Assembly (NCBI RefSeq): GCF_009695545.1
Contig: NZ_VUNS01000002.1
Coordinates: 186,001 to 250,000 of the forward strand
Origin: Victivallis lenta
GTDB lineage: Bacteria; Verrucomicrobiota; Lentisphaeria; Victivallales; Victivallaceae
Length of the DNA: 64,000 bases
Direction: 5' to 3'
Shown in pieces: positions 8,264 through 16,799 of the stretch. Positions within the stretch are counted from its first letter, which is position 1. Each line of letters opens with the position of its first letter. The notes below the pieces were generated by a model. It was not told the origin of the DNA, did no database searches, and was given only the letters and a program-made list of their open reading frames with translations. A program made the translations under genes and the position numbers.

Positions 8264-8815
8264 TCAGGAGCCGAGCTTCCGGCCGGTTGCCTTGTCCACC
8301 TGATAGAGCAGCCGGTCGGCGAAGCGGAAATCGAATCCGTCGCCGGTCAGCTTGCGCAGTTCGTCGAGGTAGCGGAAATAATAGTCGGCCGCCTCTTCCG
8401 GTCTGGACGGAATCTCTCCTGCGCCGAGCACGACGAAACCGTTCCGTGCATTCAATGTCTGGAACGTGCCGGGATTCACGAACCGCAGAATCGCGGTCGC
8501 CATGGTAAGCCCGACGTTCCGGCAGCCGAGCAGCCGCAGAAAGAGCTCCTTCCCCTCCCTGTGCTTCCCCGGAGCGATCTTCGCCGCGCCGGCAAGGTCG
8601 CGGAACAGGGTGTCGTCGATCTCCGGATAGCGGTTCAGCTCCCAGAGCACGATCTCGTACAGCGCGGCCCGGGTCCAGTTCTCCGGGCGGCTGCCGAGAT
8701 CGAGCGAATCGAGCCGCTTCATCAGCGGAGTCTGATACTTCGGGATCTTCGCCTCCCACTCGTCGAAACTCCGGATTCCCTCCGGCAGGGCTTTGTCCAG
8801 ATCACACCTCTTCAT
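8264..8815 (-). CDS. Uncharacterised protein with a possible helix-hairpin-helix (DNA-glycosylase-like) core
   Basis: A 183-residue protein not assigned to a named family. The segment LLGCRNVGLTMATAILRFV followed by PGTFQTLNARNGFVVLG (about residues 95-130) resembles the HhH-Pro pattern of DNA glycosylase-like proteins, where a G-x-G loop precedes an A-x-A-I-L helix and a P-x-x-F strand, but the usual catalytic Asp position reads Asn (TLNARN). The rest is helical with many Arg and Leu. It has a strong RBS (GGAGGAGGGG) and starts just downstream of the family B polymerase gene on the same strand, 24 bp apart, so the two are likely one transcript. A role in DNA repair is inference. Confidence 0.7.
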   Translation of the reverse strand: MKRCDLDKALPEGIRSFDEWEAKIPKYQTPLMKRLDSLDLGSRPENWTRAALYEIVLWELNRYPEIDDTLFRDLAGAAKIAPGKHREGKELFLRLLGCRNVGLTMATAILRFVNPGTFQTLNARNGFVVLGAGEIPSRPEEAADYYFRYLDELRKLTGDGFDFRFADRLLYQVDKATGRKLGS

Positions 8816-8839
8816 TTCCCCTCCTCCTTCTTCTCCGGT

Positions 8840-11020
8840 TCAAATGCCGAGCGGACTTTTCTCCTCCGGCAGAAACGCCTTGAAATTGGCGTACAGCTCA
8901 TCGAGCTTGTTCAGATAGTAGGCGACGTTTTCATCGCGCTCCCCGGCCGGCGCCTCCGACAGCAGCTTCGCGTTGTCGACCACCGAGACTTTCTTCTTCT
9001 CGCCGGTCAGGTAGTAGGTCACCTGGTCGCCGGCCTGAAAGTCGAGCTTCGAGCGGATGGCGAGTTCGTAGGCGGCGCTGCGCCGCCCGGTTCCGGCAGC
9101 CAGTTTCCGCTTGTAGGTTTCGGGCGAATCGTTCAGGTTCTCGCTTTTGGCGAGGTCCGCAAGCGGCAGCTCGCGCCGCTCGATCTCTCCGCGCATCTTC
9201 TCGTACATCGCCGGAACCGACGCGAAATCGCGCTTCAGCAGCAGCTCGACCAGACGCGAGATGAACCGCCGCTGGAACGGCTCGAGACCGCGCGATTTCA
9301 GAGCCGCCCCCGTGATGCTGACCGTTCCGTCGAGCCCGAGCAGCGCATAATTCTTGCTTTTGTAGGAGAACATCGCGGCGTAGGCGGAGTCGAGCTCCAC
9401 CTCGATGCCGGGCGGCAGCGCCCCCTGAATCCGTTTCTGAAAGGCGCTCTTGCCGGTCACCCCGGCCGGCGGCTGGAAGTAGATGCCGTCGGTGTCCATC
9501 TCAAGGACATTCGCGCCCGACGAGGTCAGGAAATCGAGCATCATGGTCAGGATCTCCCGCCCGCGCGCCGTGACCCGCTCGGCAAGGTCGTAGTCGTTGA
9601 ACGTCCCCTGCGAAAATCCGAGATAGCCGTAGAACGAGTTGATGAGGATCTTGAACGTCCCCTGCAGCGCCTTCAACTCGTTCTGTTCGGCCGGATCGCG
9701 CGTGGAACGCATCGCGTCCTTCGCCTCGAGCCGGAAGGTCCGCAGCGCATCGAGCAGCCGGGGAAACACGCGCAGACCGTCGCGCGACGGCGCCCATCCC
9801 TCGGCCAGCAGAATCGACGGATACAGCGAGCGCACGTCGCAGTGCCAGACGTTCTCGAACACGCCGACCTCGTCCGCCCGGGTCAGCGCCCCCGCGAAAC
9901 GGCGGGCCGGCTCCGGCAGCGGCAGCGAATGCCGCGCTTTCAGGTACTCGGAGACGAAAAGCGCGTCGAGGCTCGTGCCGCTGCCGCGGACGATCACATC
10001 CTGATACTTCATCGGCAGGATCGACGTCTGGTAGAAGTAGCTCGGACTCAGGAGCGCCCCGAGGCTCCGCGTCTCACGCACGTCGTCGAGCGCATAGGCG
10101 AGCAGCAGCGCGCGCTCTTCCTCCCACGCCTGCGAAATCCGGGCTCCGTCGATGTAGGTGCGCTCTTCGGAGGCGAAATTGAAATGCTTTGCCAGGTACT
10201 TGAGGTTGTAGGACTCGAGATCGCGGTTCGACACGTCGTACATCATCGCAAGGTGCAGCGTATCGACCACATGCCGTCCGAAGAGGTCGTACCGGGTATA
10301 GTTGATGATCCGTTCAGCCAGGCTGAACCGGCTCGACCGCTTCTTCGGCGTCGCGCCGCCGCGCCCGAGCGTCAGCCGCACCTTGTGCCGCTTCGCGCGC
10401 GCCTCGAGATACGGCAGGTCGAAGCGGCAGAGGTTATGCCCCTCGATCACGTCGGGGTCGCGTTCCGCAACCGTCCGCACGAACGTTTCGATCAGCTCTT
10501 TTTCGCCCATCGCATCCTGCGACAGCGCCAACTCCCAGCCGGTGGAGTCGCACATCGAAATAATGACGATCTCGTCCCCCGCACGGTCCGGATTCGGAAA
10601 GTCGAAGCCCGGCGTAGTCCTGACTTCGAGGTCGAACTGAAGCCGCCGCAGTTCCCGGAATTCCATCCCGGCGAACAGCCGCGTCTCCTCCTGCTGCAGA
10701 ATCTGCTGTGCGTAATCCCGGAAGACGAAATACGCCCCCCGGCCTTTTTTCAGGTGCTTCAAAGCGAGTTCATACTCCGAGACGGTCGGAAACTTCGCCA
10801 GGAAACGGAAAACCATATTCCCGTCGAACGGCGAAACCGCCGCCGTGCCGGAAAAATCCTCCAGCTGCTCCGGCGCACTCAGCAGCAGCATCGGCGTAAA
10901 CGGCACCGTCTCCTGCCGGAATCCGCCGCCGTCATGATAGAAGAAAACCGCATCGTCATCGCGCGTCTCCACGGCAACCACGCCGCTGCGCCTGGAATTC
11001 ACGAGTTTTTCAAGAAACAT
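8840..11020 (-). CDS. Family B DNA polymerase with 3'-5' exonuclease domain (Pol II-like)
   Basis: A 726-residue polymerase. The exonuclease motifs are intact: Exo I LQFDLEV (about residue 130), Exo II EGHNLCRFDLPYL (about 195) and Exo III YALDDVRETRSL. The polymerase motifs follow: motif A DVRSLYPSILL (about 393), motif B KILINSFYGYLG (about 460) and motif C EMDTDGIYF (about 508), where the usual DTDS is DTDG. Slightly shorter than E. coli Pol II (783 residues), mainly at the C-terminus. Both activities should work; the role is probably repair or translesion synthesis rather than replication. It has an RBS (GGAGGTGGGG) and is followed by the putative HhH protein. Confidence 0.93.
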   Translation of the reverse strand: MFLEKLVNSRRSGVVAVETRDDDAVFFYHDGGGFRQETVPFTPMLLLSAPEQLEDFSGTAAVSPFDGNMVFRFLAKFPTVSEYELALKHLKKGRGAYFVFRDYAQQILQQEETRLFAGMEFRELRRLQFDLEVRTTPGFDFPNPDRAGDEIVIISMCDSTGWELALSQDAMGEKELIETFVRTVAERDPDVIEGHNLCRFDLPYLEARAKRHKVRLTLGRGGATPKKRSSRFSLAERIINYTRYDLFGRHVVDTLHLAMMYDVSNRDLESYNLKYLAKHFNFASEERTYIDGARISQAWEEERALLLAYALDDVRETRSLGALLSPSYFYQTSILPMKYQDVIVRGSGTSLDALFVSEYLKARHSLPLPEPARRFAGALTRADEVGVFENVWHCDVRSLYPSILLAEGWAPSRDGLRVFPRLLDALRTFRLEAKDAMRSTRDPAEQNELKALQGTFKILINSFYGYLGFSQGTFNDYDLAERVTARGREILTMMLDFLTSSGANVLEMDTDGIYFQPPAGVTGKSAFQKRIQGALPPGIEVELDSAYAAMFSYKSKNYALLGLDGTVSITGAALKSRGLEPFQRRFISRLVELLLKRDFASVPAMYEKMRGEIERRELPLADLAKSENLNDSPETYKRKLAAGTGRRSAAYELAIRSKLDFQAGDQVTYYLTGEKKKVSVVDNAKLLSEAPAGERDENVAYYLNKLDELYANFKAFLPEEKSPLGI

Positions 11021-11154
11021 GCCCCACCTCCATCCTCACTGGATTGTCATATGCAGGAATGTACCACCTCCGCGCCGTTTTCGCAACCGCCGCACTGGAA
11101 ATATGCATCTTTCTTCCCGCATCCAACCCTGCGGAGGTAAAGCCGGAACGAGCA

Positions 11155-12249
11155 TCAGCGCAGTTTGAGCGTCGCCAGCGCGATCAGCGCAAAGACGCCG
11201 GAGAGAATCCAGAAGCGGACCACGATCTGCGTTTCGGTCCACCCCCGCCGCTCGAAGGTGTGGTGGATCGGCGTGCACGGGAAAATCCGTTTCCCGGTCA
11301 GCTTGAAGTACGGCACCTGCAGCATGACCGACCCGGCCTCCATGACGAAAACCCCGCCGACCAGGATCAGCAGCACCTCCTGCCGCACGAGCACGGCCAG
11401 AAATCCGACCGCGCCGCCGAGGGCGAGGCTGCCGGTGTCCCCCATGAACATCGAAGCCGGGTGGCAGTTGTGCCAGAGAAACCCGATGCAGCCGCCGCAG
11501 ACCGCAGCGGCGAACACCATTCCCTCGCCCGCACCGGGAATGAACGGGACCTTCAGGTAGTTCGCAAACACCGCATGCCCCATCAGGTACGCGAAAGCCG
11601 CGTAGGTCAGCGTGCAGAAGATCGTGCAGCCGGTCGCAAGGCCGTCCTTGCCGTCGGTGAGGTTCACCGCGTTCGAGGTCGCCACGACGGTGCCGACTGC
11701 CACCAGCACCGTCCACGGCGTGCAGATGAGCACCGGGTCCTTGAAAAACGGCACCATGAAATCATCCATGTACGGCCCGACCTCGGGCATCAGGAAAAGC
11801 GCCCAGACGCCGAGCCCGGCGATCACGATCTGGCACAGCAGCTTGTACCGCCCGGGCAGGCCGTCGCGGTCCTTGTAAACGACCTTGCGGTAATCGTCGT
11901 AAAAACCGACCAGCGCAAAGGCGAACGTCGAGACGACCAGCAGGATCGAAATCGGGCTGCTCATGACGTTCCAGAAACAGGCCGAAATCAGAATGCCGCC
12001 GATCATGAGAATCCCCCCCATGCAGGGTGTCCGGCTTTTCTCCTTGTCGATGAATTCGGCGGGGACCAGCCCCTCCAGCCGTTCGCTGGTCCTGACATTG
12101 AGCCTGCGCAGCCAGCGGGCCGTTCTGCCGCCGAGCAGAATCACGATCAGGAAGGCGGTGAGCGCCGCGCCGCCGGCGCGGAAGGTCACGTAATCGAACA
12201 GGCGAAACGGCAGGAAATCGTTACCGAGCAGCGAAAGAAGGTACAGCAT
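11155..12249 (-). CDS. mraY: Phospho-N-acetylmuramoyl-pentapeptide-transferase (MraY)
   Basis: An integral membrane enzyme (364 residues, about ten hydrophobic helices) that moves phospho-MurNAc-pentapeptide to undecaprenyl phosphate, forming lipid I. Diagnostic blocks: SRTPCMGGILMI near the N-terminus, FYDDYRK (catalytic Asp pair), NAVNLTDGKDGLA, MFMGDTGSLALGG and the PIHHTFERRGW loop. The start is set at ATG 12249 because the protein then aligns with family N-termini (LLSLLGNDFLPF, then YVTFRAG); an in-frame TTG at 12258 lies 4 nt after GGAG and could be used instead. No mur or fts genes are adjacent, so mraY is detached from the usual division/cell-wall cluster. Confidence 0.96.
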   Translation of the reverse strand: MLYLLSLLGNDFLPFRLFDYVTFRAGGAALTAFLIVILLGGRTARWLRRLNVRTSERLEGLVPAEFIDKEKSRTPCMGGILMIGGILISACFWNVMSSPISILLVVSTFAFALVGFYDDYRKVVYKDRDGLPGRYKLLCQIVIAGLGVWALFLMPEVGPYMDDFMVPFFKDPVLICTPWTVLVAVGTVVATSNAVNLTDGKDGLATGCTIFCTLTYAAFAYLMGHAVFANYLKVPFIPGAGEGMVFAAAVCGGCIGFLWHNCHPASMFMGDTGSLALGGAVGFLAVLVRQEVLLILVGGVFVMEAGSVMLQVPYFKLTGKRIFPCTPIHHTFERRGWTETQIVVRFWILSGVFALIALATLKLR

Positions 12250-12350
12250 TGGCGTCAAAAATCTCCGGAAAAAATGTTATGGGCAGGTATGCGACATACT
12301 ATATGCCCCTTCCCGTTTTTTTCCAGTCGCGGAGACAACAAAATCGCAAG

Positions 12351-12388
12351 AAAAAGCGCCCGGGTTCCAACTGCCGGAAGCCGGGCGC
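12351..12388 (-). terminator. Intrinsic terminator (minus strand)
   Basis: GCGCCCGG (12388-12381) pairs with CCGGGCGC (12363-12356), extended by a CTTCC/GGAAC inner part, followed on the minus strand by TTTTTC. It ends the esterase operon and its remnant gene, upstream of mraY. Confidence 0.8.
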
Positions 12389-12403
12389 GGCACAAGAAAA
12401 AAT

Positions 12404-12749
12404 TCACTCCTGCAAAGCGGCGGCGGCCACCCGCAGCAGCACGGAACCGAGTTCCCGCGCCTTCGCCGCATCAAGCACACAGCCGCGCATGTTCGCATAC
12501 GGAATTTCGAGCGCCAGCGCGGCCCGGACGAAATCGAATCCTCCGCAGCAGCAGCTCAGCATCCGGCCCTTCGCATAATTCTCCGCCGTGTTCCAGCCGG
12601 TGCCGAAACGGATGTTGTCCGAAGCCGAATACGGCAGCCCGGGCGGCAGTTCGCGCTCAAGCCGCGCGGCCCATGCATCCATCGCCCGCTCCATCCGTCA
12701 ACAACCGGACGGCGACATTTCCGCCCGGAAAATCCGTGCCGATCCGCAT
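12404..12749 (-). pseudogene. Probable remnant of an M14-type carboxypeptidase gene (internal deletion plus frame change)
   Basis: Two pieces in different frames look like the ends of one family. Reading from ATG 12749, which has AGGAGG 8 nt upstream (overlapping the TAG stop of the preceding esterase gene), the first residues are MRIGTDFPGGNVAVRLL. This resembles the N-terminus of cytosolic M14 carboxypeptidases, but the frame ends after 30 codons. The other frame, open from 12694 to 12404 (96 residues), contains DNIRFGTGWNTAENY and the end ALEIPYANMRGCVLDAAKARELGSVL (read in two parts), like the M14 C-terminus. The zinc-binding middle (HxxE and distal His) is absent. ATG 12694 has no RBS. 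I infer a gene that lost several hundred codons. A sequencing error alone would not explain the missing middle. Confidence 0.55.
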
Positions 12750-12761
12750 CGGAAGCGCCTC

Positions 12762-14009
12762 CTATTCCGCCTCCTGCACGAAGGTCTCCGCATTACGCGG
12801 GGAGTATGCGTGCGTGCGTCCCTGCTTCCAGACGATCTTTTTCGGCGCGGAGATGCCGTTGTAGAGCGCGGCCACGCCGGAGGGCGGACAGACGTAATCG
12901 CCGAGCCCGGCTTCGATCGTGACCGGACATTTGATCCGCGTCCCGAAAAAGGCCGAATCGATGTAATCGAGCCCCGGCGCATAATTCGGGCGCCATCCCC
13001 TGAGCCGCCCCCGCGTAATGCCGGAGAGATCGCAGAGCCACGGAATTCCGGCAAAGCACTGCGTCACATCCGGATCGAGCGCGGCGGCCGCCAGCGCCTG
13101 GAATCCGCCCTGGCTGCCGCCGGAGACGGCAAGCGTCTTCCCGTCCCACTCCGGCAGACTTTTCAGATACTCCAGGGCACGCAGCAGCCGCAGGACCATC
13201 CCCCTGAAATAGGTCGTCTCACGCTCCCGGTTCTCGTCGTCGCGGAAACCGTAGGCGCGGAGTTTTCCATTCTTCAACTCGTTGTAATAAGACTCCGGCC
13301 GCCCGTTCTCAATGCCGTGGGCGTTGATCTGGAAGGCGATGCGTTCCTTCCCCTGCTTCACCGGCCTGCTTGCGCCGACCACGGCGTAGCCGCGGAACAG
13401 AAGCTCCGCCTCCAGCGACTTCGGCTCCGCATTCTTCGGCATGCAGAGGTATCCGGAAACCGGCATGCCGCCGGCGCAGGCGATCTTCAGGTCATAACAC
13501 TTCACGGCGGGATCTCCGCTGTCGACCTCCTCCATCTCCAGGACCTTGAGCGGGATCTTCGCCAGTTCCGCCTTCTGTGCGGCCCAGAAGGCGTCGAAAT
13601 CCTCCGGAATTTCCCCGCCGCCGATCTGCCCGACCGCCGCGCCCGCGCCGCCGTCGAAGCCGAACTTGTCCCTGCCGCGCATCAGCGGCTTGCCGTCCGC
13701 ATCGAACGGATCGACCTTGATCCGGACGAAGCCGGGCCGGTCTATCGAGGTCTCGATGACCAGCGGAGAATCCGACGAGGCTTCGCCGCTCTCCTTCCTG
13801 CCGTCATCCCCGGTGCGCGTCCATACGAGCTTTTTGCCGGGGAGCGGTTCGCCGTCCTCGAGAAGCCGGAGCGTGAAGGTCATCTTCTCCCCCAAAGCAT
13901 ATTCGAGCGGAGACTTGTCGGTTTTGCAGGAGAACGAAAACTCCCCGGCCCGGAGCGCCGCGGCAGCCAGAGCGAAGAGCAGGAGAACGAGGCGGAAACG
14001 CGTTTTCAT
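12762..14009 (-). CDS. Secreted CE7-type acetylxylan esterase with N-terminal Ig-like domain (copy 2)
   Basis: A 415-residue alpha/beta hydrolase with a Sec signal peptide (MKTRFRLVLLLFALAAAALRA). Residues 22-130 form a beta-rich, Ig-like segment (FTLRLLEDGEPLPGKKLVWTR). The esterase part carries the nucleophile elbow SGGSQGG (Ser near 297), the Asp in GLGDYVCPPSG and a His in GRTHAYSP. Its start overlaps the stop of the upstream paralogue by 4 bp. The two proteins share length, domain order and many blocks (FDAFW, SGYLCMP, NAHG, ETTYF, LPEWDGK, GLGDYVCPPSG), so they arose by tandem duplication. Probably deacetylates hemicellulose or a similar polysaccharide outside the cytoplasm. Confidence 0.9.
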   Translation of the reverse strand: MKTRFRLVLLLFALAAAALRAGEFSFSCKTDKSPLEYALGEKMTFTLRLLEDGEPLPGKKLVWTRTGDDGRKESGEASSDSPLVIETSIDRPGFVRIKVDPFDADGKPLMRGRDKFGFDGGAGAAVGQIGGGEIPEDFDAFWAAQKAELAKIPLKVLEMEEVDSGDPAVKCYDLKIACAGGMPVSGYLCMPKNAEPKSLEAELLFRGYAVVGASRPVKQGKERIAFQINAHGIENGRPESYYNELKNGKLRAYGFRDDENRERETTYFRGMVLRLLRALEYLKSLPEWDGKTLAVSGGSQGGFQALAAAALDPDVTQCFAGIPWLCDLSGITRGRLRGWRPNYAPGLDYIDSAFFGTRIKCPVTIEAGLGDYVCPPSGVAALYNGISAPKKIVWKQGRTHAYSPRNAETFVQEAE

Positions 14010-15343
14010 TCCGCCGCCTCCGCCGTCAGGGTGAACTTCTCGCCGGAGGGATTGCCGTTGTGACCGGCCGACTGGGTGTAAACGATCTCCTTCGGCCCCT
14101 TCGCCTCCTCATAGATCACGGCCATGCCGGAGGGCGGACAGACGTAATCGCCGAGTCCGGCCATGAGTTTGACCTTGCCGTCGTAGCGCCGCATATGGTA
14201 GATCGTGTCGTAATACTTCAGCGCCTCGGTCGGCCTGATGTGCCAGGTGCCGCGCAGATGTCCCATCGCCGCACCACCGATATCGCACATCCACGGCTGG
14301 TTCAGAACGGCTTCAGTCACATCCCCGTCGAGTCCGGCGGCGATGCCGGCCTGCATGCCGCCCTGGCTGTGGCCCTGCACGGTCAGATTTTTCCCGTCCC
14401 ACTCCGGCAGGCTCTTCGCATACTCGAGCGAGCGGATCAGCCGCAGCATCATGCCGTTGAAGTAGGTCGTCTCCGGGTCCTCATTCTCTTTCCGGTCGAA
14501 CGCATACCCCTTGAGCTCCCCCTTGGAAAGCTCCGAATAGTACTCCTTCGGCTGGCCGTTCAGGAAACCGTGCGCGTTGACCGAAAGCACGATGCGGTCC
14601 TTCGCCATGCCGTCGTTCTTCCCGATCGGATAGACGCCGTAACCGAAATAGACCACGGTGACCGGCAGCGACTTCGGCTTCGCGTTCTCCGGCATGCAGA
14701 GGTAGCCGGACATCGGCTTGCCGCCGGGGGCGCTCACCTTCACATCATAACAGACCACGCCTTTGGCGCGGCAGTCGACCGGAACGCGCTCGAGCTCCTT
14801 CATCGGAACGGCCCTGACCCGCTCCTTCTGCCGCTCCCAGAACGCGTCGAAATCCTTCGGCTCGGGAGCGACCGGCAGTCTGCCGGGCTCAACCGCCGCT
14901 CCGGAGGTGACCGTCACGGCCCGCGAACCGTTTTTCAGCGCGGAACCGTCCGCGTCGGCGGCCTTCACGCTGAGCCGGATGAAGCCGGGCTTCGTCCCCT
15001 TCGTCACGACCTTCACCGGAGCGCCGGATTTCGCTTCGCCCTTTTCGACCACGCCGTCGTCGCCGCGCCGCTCCCAGGAGATCAGTTTTCCCGCCTCCGC
15101 CGGTTCGCCGTCCTCGCAGAGCTCGACGGTGAAGACGACCGGCTCGCCGATCTTGTAGGAAACCGCCGGCTTGTCGGTTTTCACCCGGAACGAGAAGATT
15201 CCCTTTTTCGCCGGCTTTTCGGCCTTTTCGGCCTTTTCAGCCTTCGCCGGGGCGGTCTTTCCTGCTTCGTTCACCGACGTGCATCCGGCCATCAGCAGAA
15301 AGCAGGCGAGCGCCGCCGCGGAGAGCATGGAGTGGATTGACAT
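14006..15343 (-). CDS. CE7-type acetylxylan esterase lipoprotein with N-terminal Ig-like domain (copy 1)
   Basis: A 445-residue lipoprotein: the start at 15343 (AGGAG upstream) gives MSIHSMLSAAALACFLLMAGC with lipobox LMAGC. A Lys/Ala/Glu linker with the triplet KAE repeated follows (about residues 25-45), then the Ig-like domain (FTVELCEDGEPAEAGKLISW) and the hydrolase domain: GHSQGG nucleophile elbow (about 322), GLGDYVCPPSG and SAGHNG for the Asp and His. The Gly before the nucleophile differs from copy 2 (VQGHSQGG versus VSGGSQGG). Membrane tethering of this copy against free secretion of the paralogue suggests division of labour. First gene of the operon, with no clear promoter in the 172 bp upstream. 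Confidence 0.9.
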   Translation of the reverse strand: MSIHSMLSAAALACFLLMAGCTSVNEAGKTAPAKAEKAEKAEKPAKKGIFSFRVKTDKPAVSYKIGEPVVFTVELCEDGEPAEAGKLISWERRGDDGVVEKGEAKSGAPVKVVTKGTKPGFIRLSVKAADADGSALKNGSRAVTVTSGAAVEPGRLPVAPEPKDFDAFWERQKERVRAVPMKELERVPVDCRAKGVVCYDVKVSAPGGKPMSGYLCMPENAKPKSLPVTVVYFGYGVYPIGKNDGMAKDRIVLSVNAHGFLNGQPKEYYSELSKGELKGYAFDRKENEDPETTYFNGMMLRLIRSLEYAKSLPEWDGKNLTVQGHSQGGMQAGIAAGLDGDVTEAVLNQPWMCDIGGAAMGHLRGTWHIRPTEALKYYDTIYHMRRYDGKVKLMAGLGDYVCPPSGMAVIYEEAKGPKEIVYTQSAGHNGNPSGEKFTLTAEAAE

Positions 15344-15515
15344 GAGATTTCTCCTGTGTTCCCCGAAAAGCTGCCGTTTCTTCGGCCACGGGCCTCGGGT
15401 CCCGCCTGCGGCGGGCTTCGGGCGCATTCCGGGGGGGCCCCGCTCTTTCAAGAGAGAGGCATGGTTAATGTTTCAATGGCCTCGAATACCATTTGTTTGA
15501 TTGTGTGATATCCGA
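15344..15515. other. Intergenic segment between two minus-strand operons
   Basis: It holds the RBS of the lipoprotein esterase gene and a GC-rich hairpin CCCGCCTGCGGCGGG (about 15403-15417). Near the stop of the 15516 gene a short inverted repeat (GTGATCGGATATCAC on the minus strand) could be a weak terminator, but it has no T run. I see no convincing promoter hexamers. Confidence 0.4.
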
Positions 15516-16799
15516 TCACTTTTCGATCGATTTGTATCCCCGCCAGAGCAGAACGCATAGAACGACCAGCATGGCGCCGACCACAAGCACGAGCCCCCGG
15601 CGCATCCAGTTGACCTTCTCCGGGTGCCAGTCGGGATTCGGCCTCTCCGGCCCGAGCGCATAGCGAACCGGCGCCTCCGCCGGAGGCTTCGCAATCGAGA
15701 CGCCGTGCGAATCCCCGCCATACGCGAGGGTCAGCAGCGGGGACGCGTCGCCGAATACGGCCTCGTAAACCGGGGAAAGCGCCGTCACCGAGCAATTTTC
15801 CAGCGGCGCAAGCCCTTCGTTCCGAATCACGATGCGATAAAACGGGAAGCGGCTCTCCGGCAGGTCGAGCCGCAGCCGGCGGAACCTCCCGCCGTCGATC
15901 GAATACAGCTCTCCGTCGGCCAGCCGGATATACTTTCCACCGTCGGAACTGCCGTAAACGGTCGCCTTCCGCGCAAAATCGCCGGAGGAGGTTTCGAGTT
16001 CGAAGCCGTTGACCGGGTACGGACCGCATTCGAACGTCAGCACGGTCGTGTCGCCGTCCGCCTTTTCCGGAGACGACGGCCGCACCCGCTCGGAAAGCTC
16101 TTCCGCGACCGGCAGCTTTTCGCCGTCGAGACACGCCTCGATGCGGTCGATGCGGAGCCGCCGCCGCACGGCGAATTCGGCGTCGCCGAGAATGCCGCCG
16201 TTGACCCGCCGCCCCGGCGACGCCGCCCCTCCCGGATAATCCATGATACGGACCCGGATGACCCGGTCGCTGACCGCCGCCGGGAAACGAAACTCGCGCC
16301 GCCCGGCCTCCACCGTTCCGGAGTAGTCGAAAAACGGCTCTGCATCAAGCACGGTCCGCCAGTTTTTTCCGTCCGGCCCGGCCTCGACCCGGACGAGCTT
16401 CTCGAAATCCCGCTCGGCAGTGCGGATGCGGATCGCCGTGACCGGTTTGCCGCCCGCATTATCGAAAAGGACCCCGGCGGTCGGATCAGTCGAATCGTAA
16501 CGCCGCGCCGGCAGCTTCGCCGGCAGCAGCGGGGTTTCGGAGGGAAGTGCTTCGACCGCGGCGCGGCGGACGGCAAGCGGAATCTCACGGCCGTCCGGGG
16601 CAAACAGCAGCAGCTCGCGGCGGCAGTCATCCACCCGGCGGTAAAGCTCGCGGTCCAGCCGGAACACGCCCGCCGCTCCGCTCCCCTCCCCTCGGGTCAG
16701 CGTCCTGACATACGGCTGCGCGGAAAGTTCATCCCGCCCGGCCGCGCCGAGCAGGCAGCCGGACATGAAAAGCATCGCCAGGAGCGCACGGGTCAGCAT
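15516..16799 (-). CDS. Secreted, C-terminally membrane-anchored protein with discoidin-like segments
   Basis: A 427-residue protein with a signal peptide (MLTRALLAMLFMSGCLLGAAG) and a C-terminal membrane helix (GLVLVVGAMLVVLCVLLW) followed by a short basic cytoplasmic tail, so most of the chain lies outside. Two beta-rich stretches (about 100-200 and 240-340: SDRVIRVRIMDY, FRRLRLDLPESRFPFYRIVI) resemble the F5/8-type sugar-binding fold and the DUF3999 family; I cannot assign it firmly. The ATG at 16799 overlaps the stop of the upstream hydrolase gene by 7 bp (ATGCTGA), indicating translational coupling. The context with an esterase and a ThuA protein suggests glycan binding at the cell surface. 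Confidence 0.75.
   Translation of the reverse strand: MLTRALLAMLFMSGCLLGAAGRDELSAQPYVRTLTRGEGSGAAGVFRLDRELYRRVDDCRRELLLFAPDGREIPLAVRRAAVEALPSETPLLPAKLPARRYDSTDPTAGVLFDNAGGKPVTAIRIRTAERDFEKLVRVEAGPDGKNWRTVLDAEPFFDYSGTVEAGRREFRFPAAVSDRVIRVRIMDYPGGAASPGRRVNGGILGDAEFAVRRRLRIDRIEACLDGEKLPVAEELSERVRPSSPEKADGDTTVLTFECGPYPVNGFELETSSGDFARKATVYGSSDGGKYIRLADGELYSIDGGRFRRLRLDLPESRFPFYRIVIRNEGLAPLENCSVTALSPVYEAVFGDASPLLTLAYGGDSHGVSIAKPPAEAPVRYALGPERPNPDWHPEKVNWMRRGLVLVVGAMLVVLCVLLWRGYKSIEK

Noticed and set aside
8561-11140. 859-codon open frame opposite the DNA polymerase gene
   Set aside because: The translation is rich in Arg, His and Gln with no motif or RBS, while the opposite strand encodes an intact family B polymerase. 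High third-position GC creates such antisense frames.
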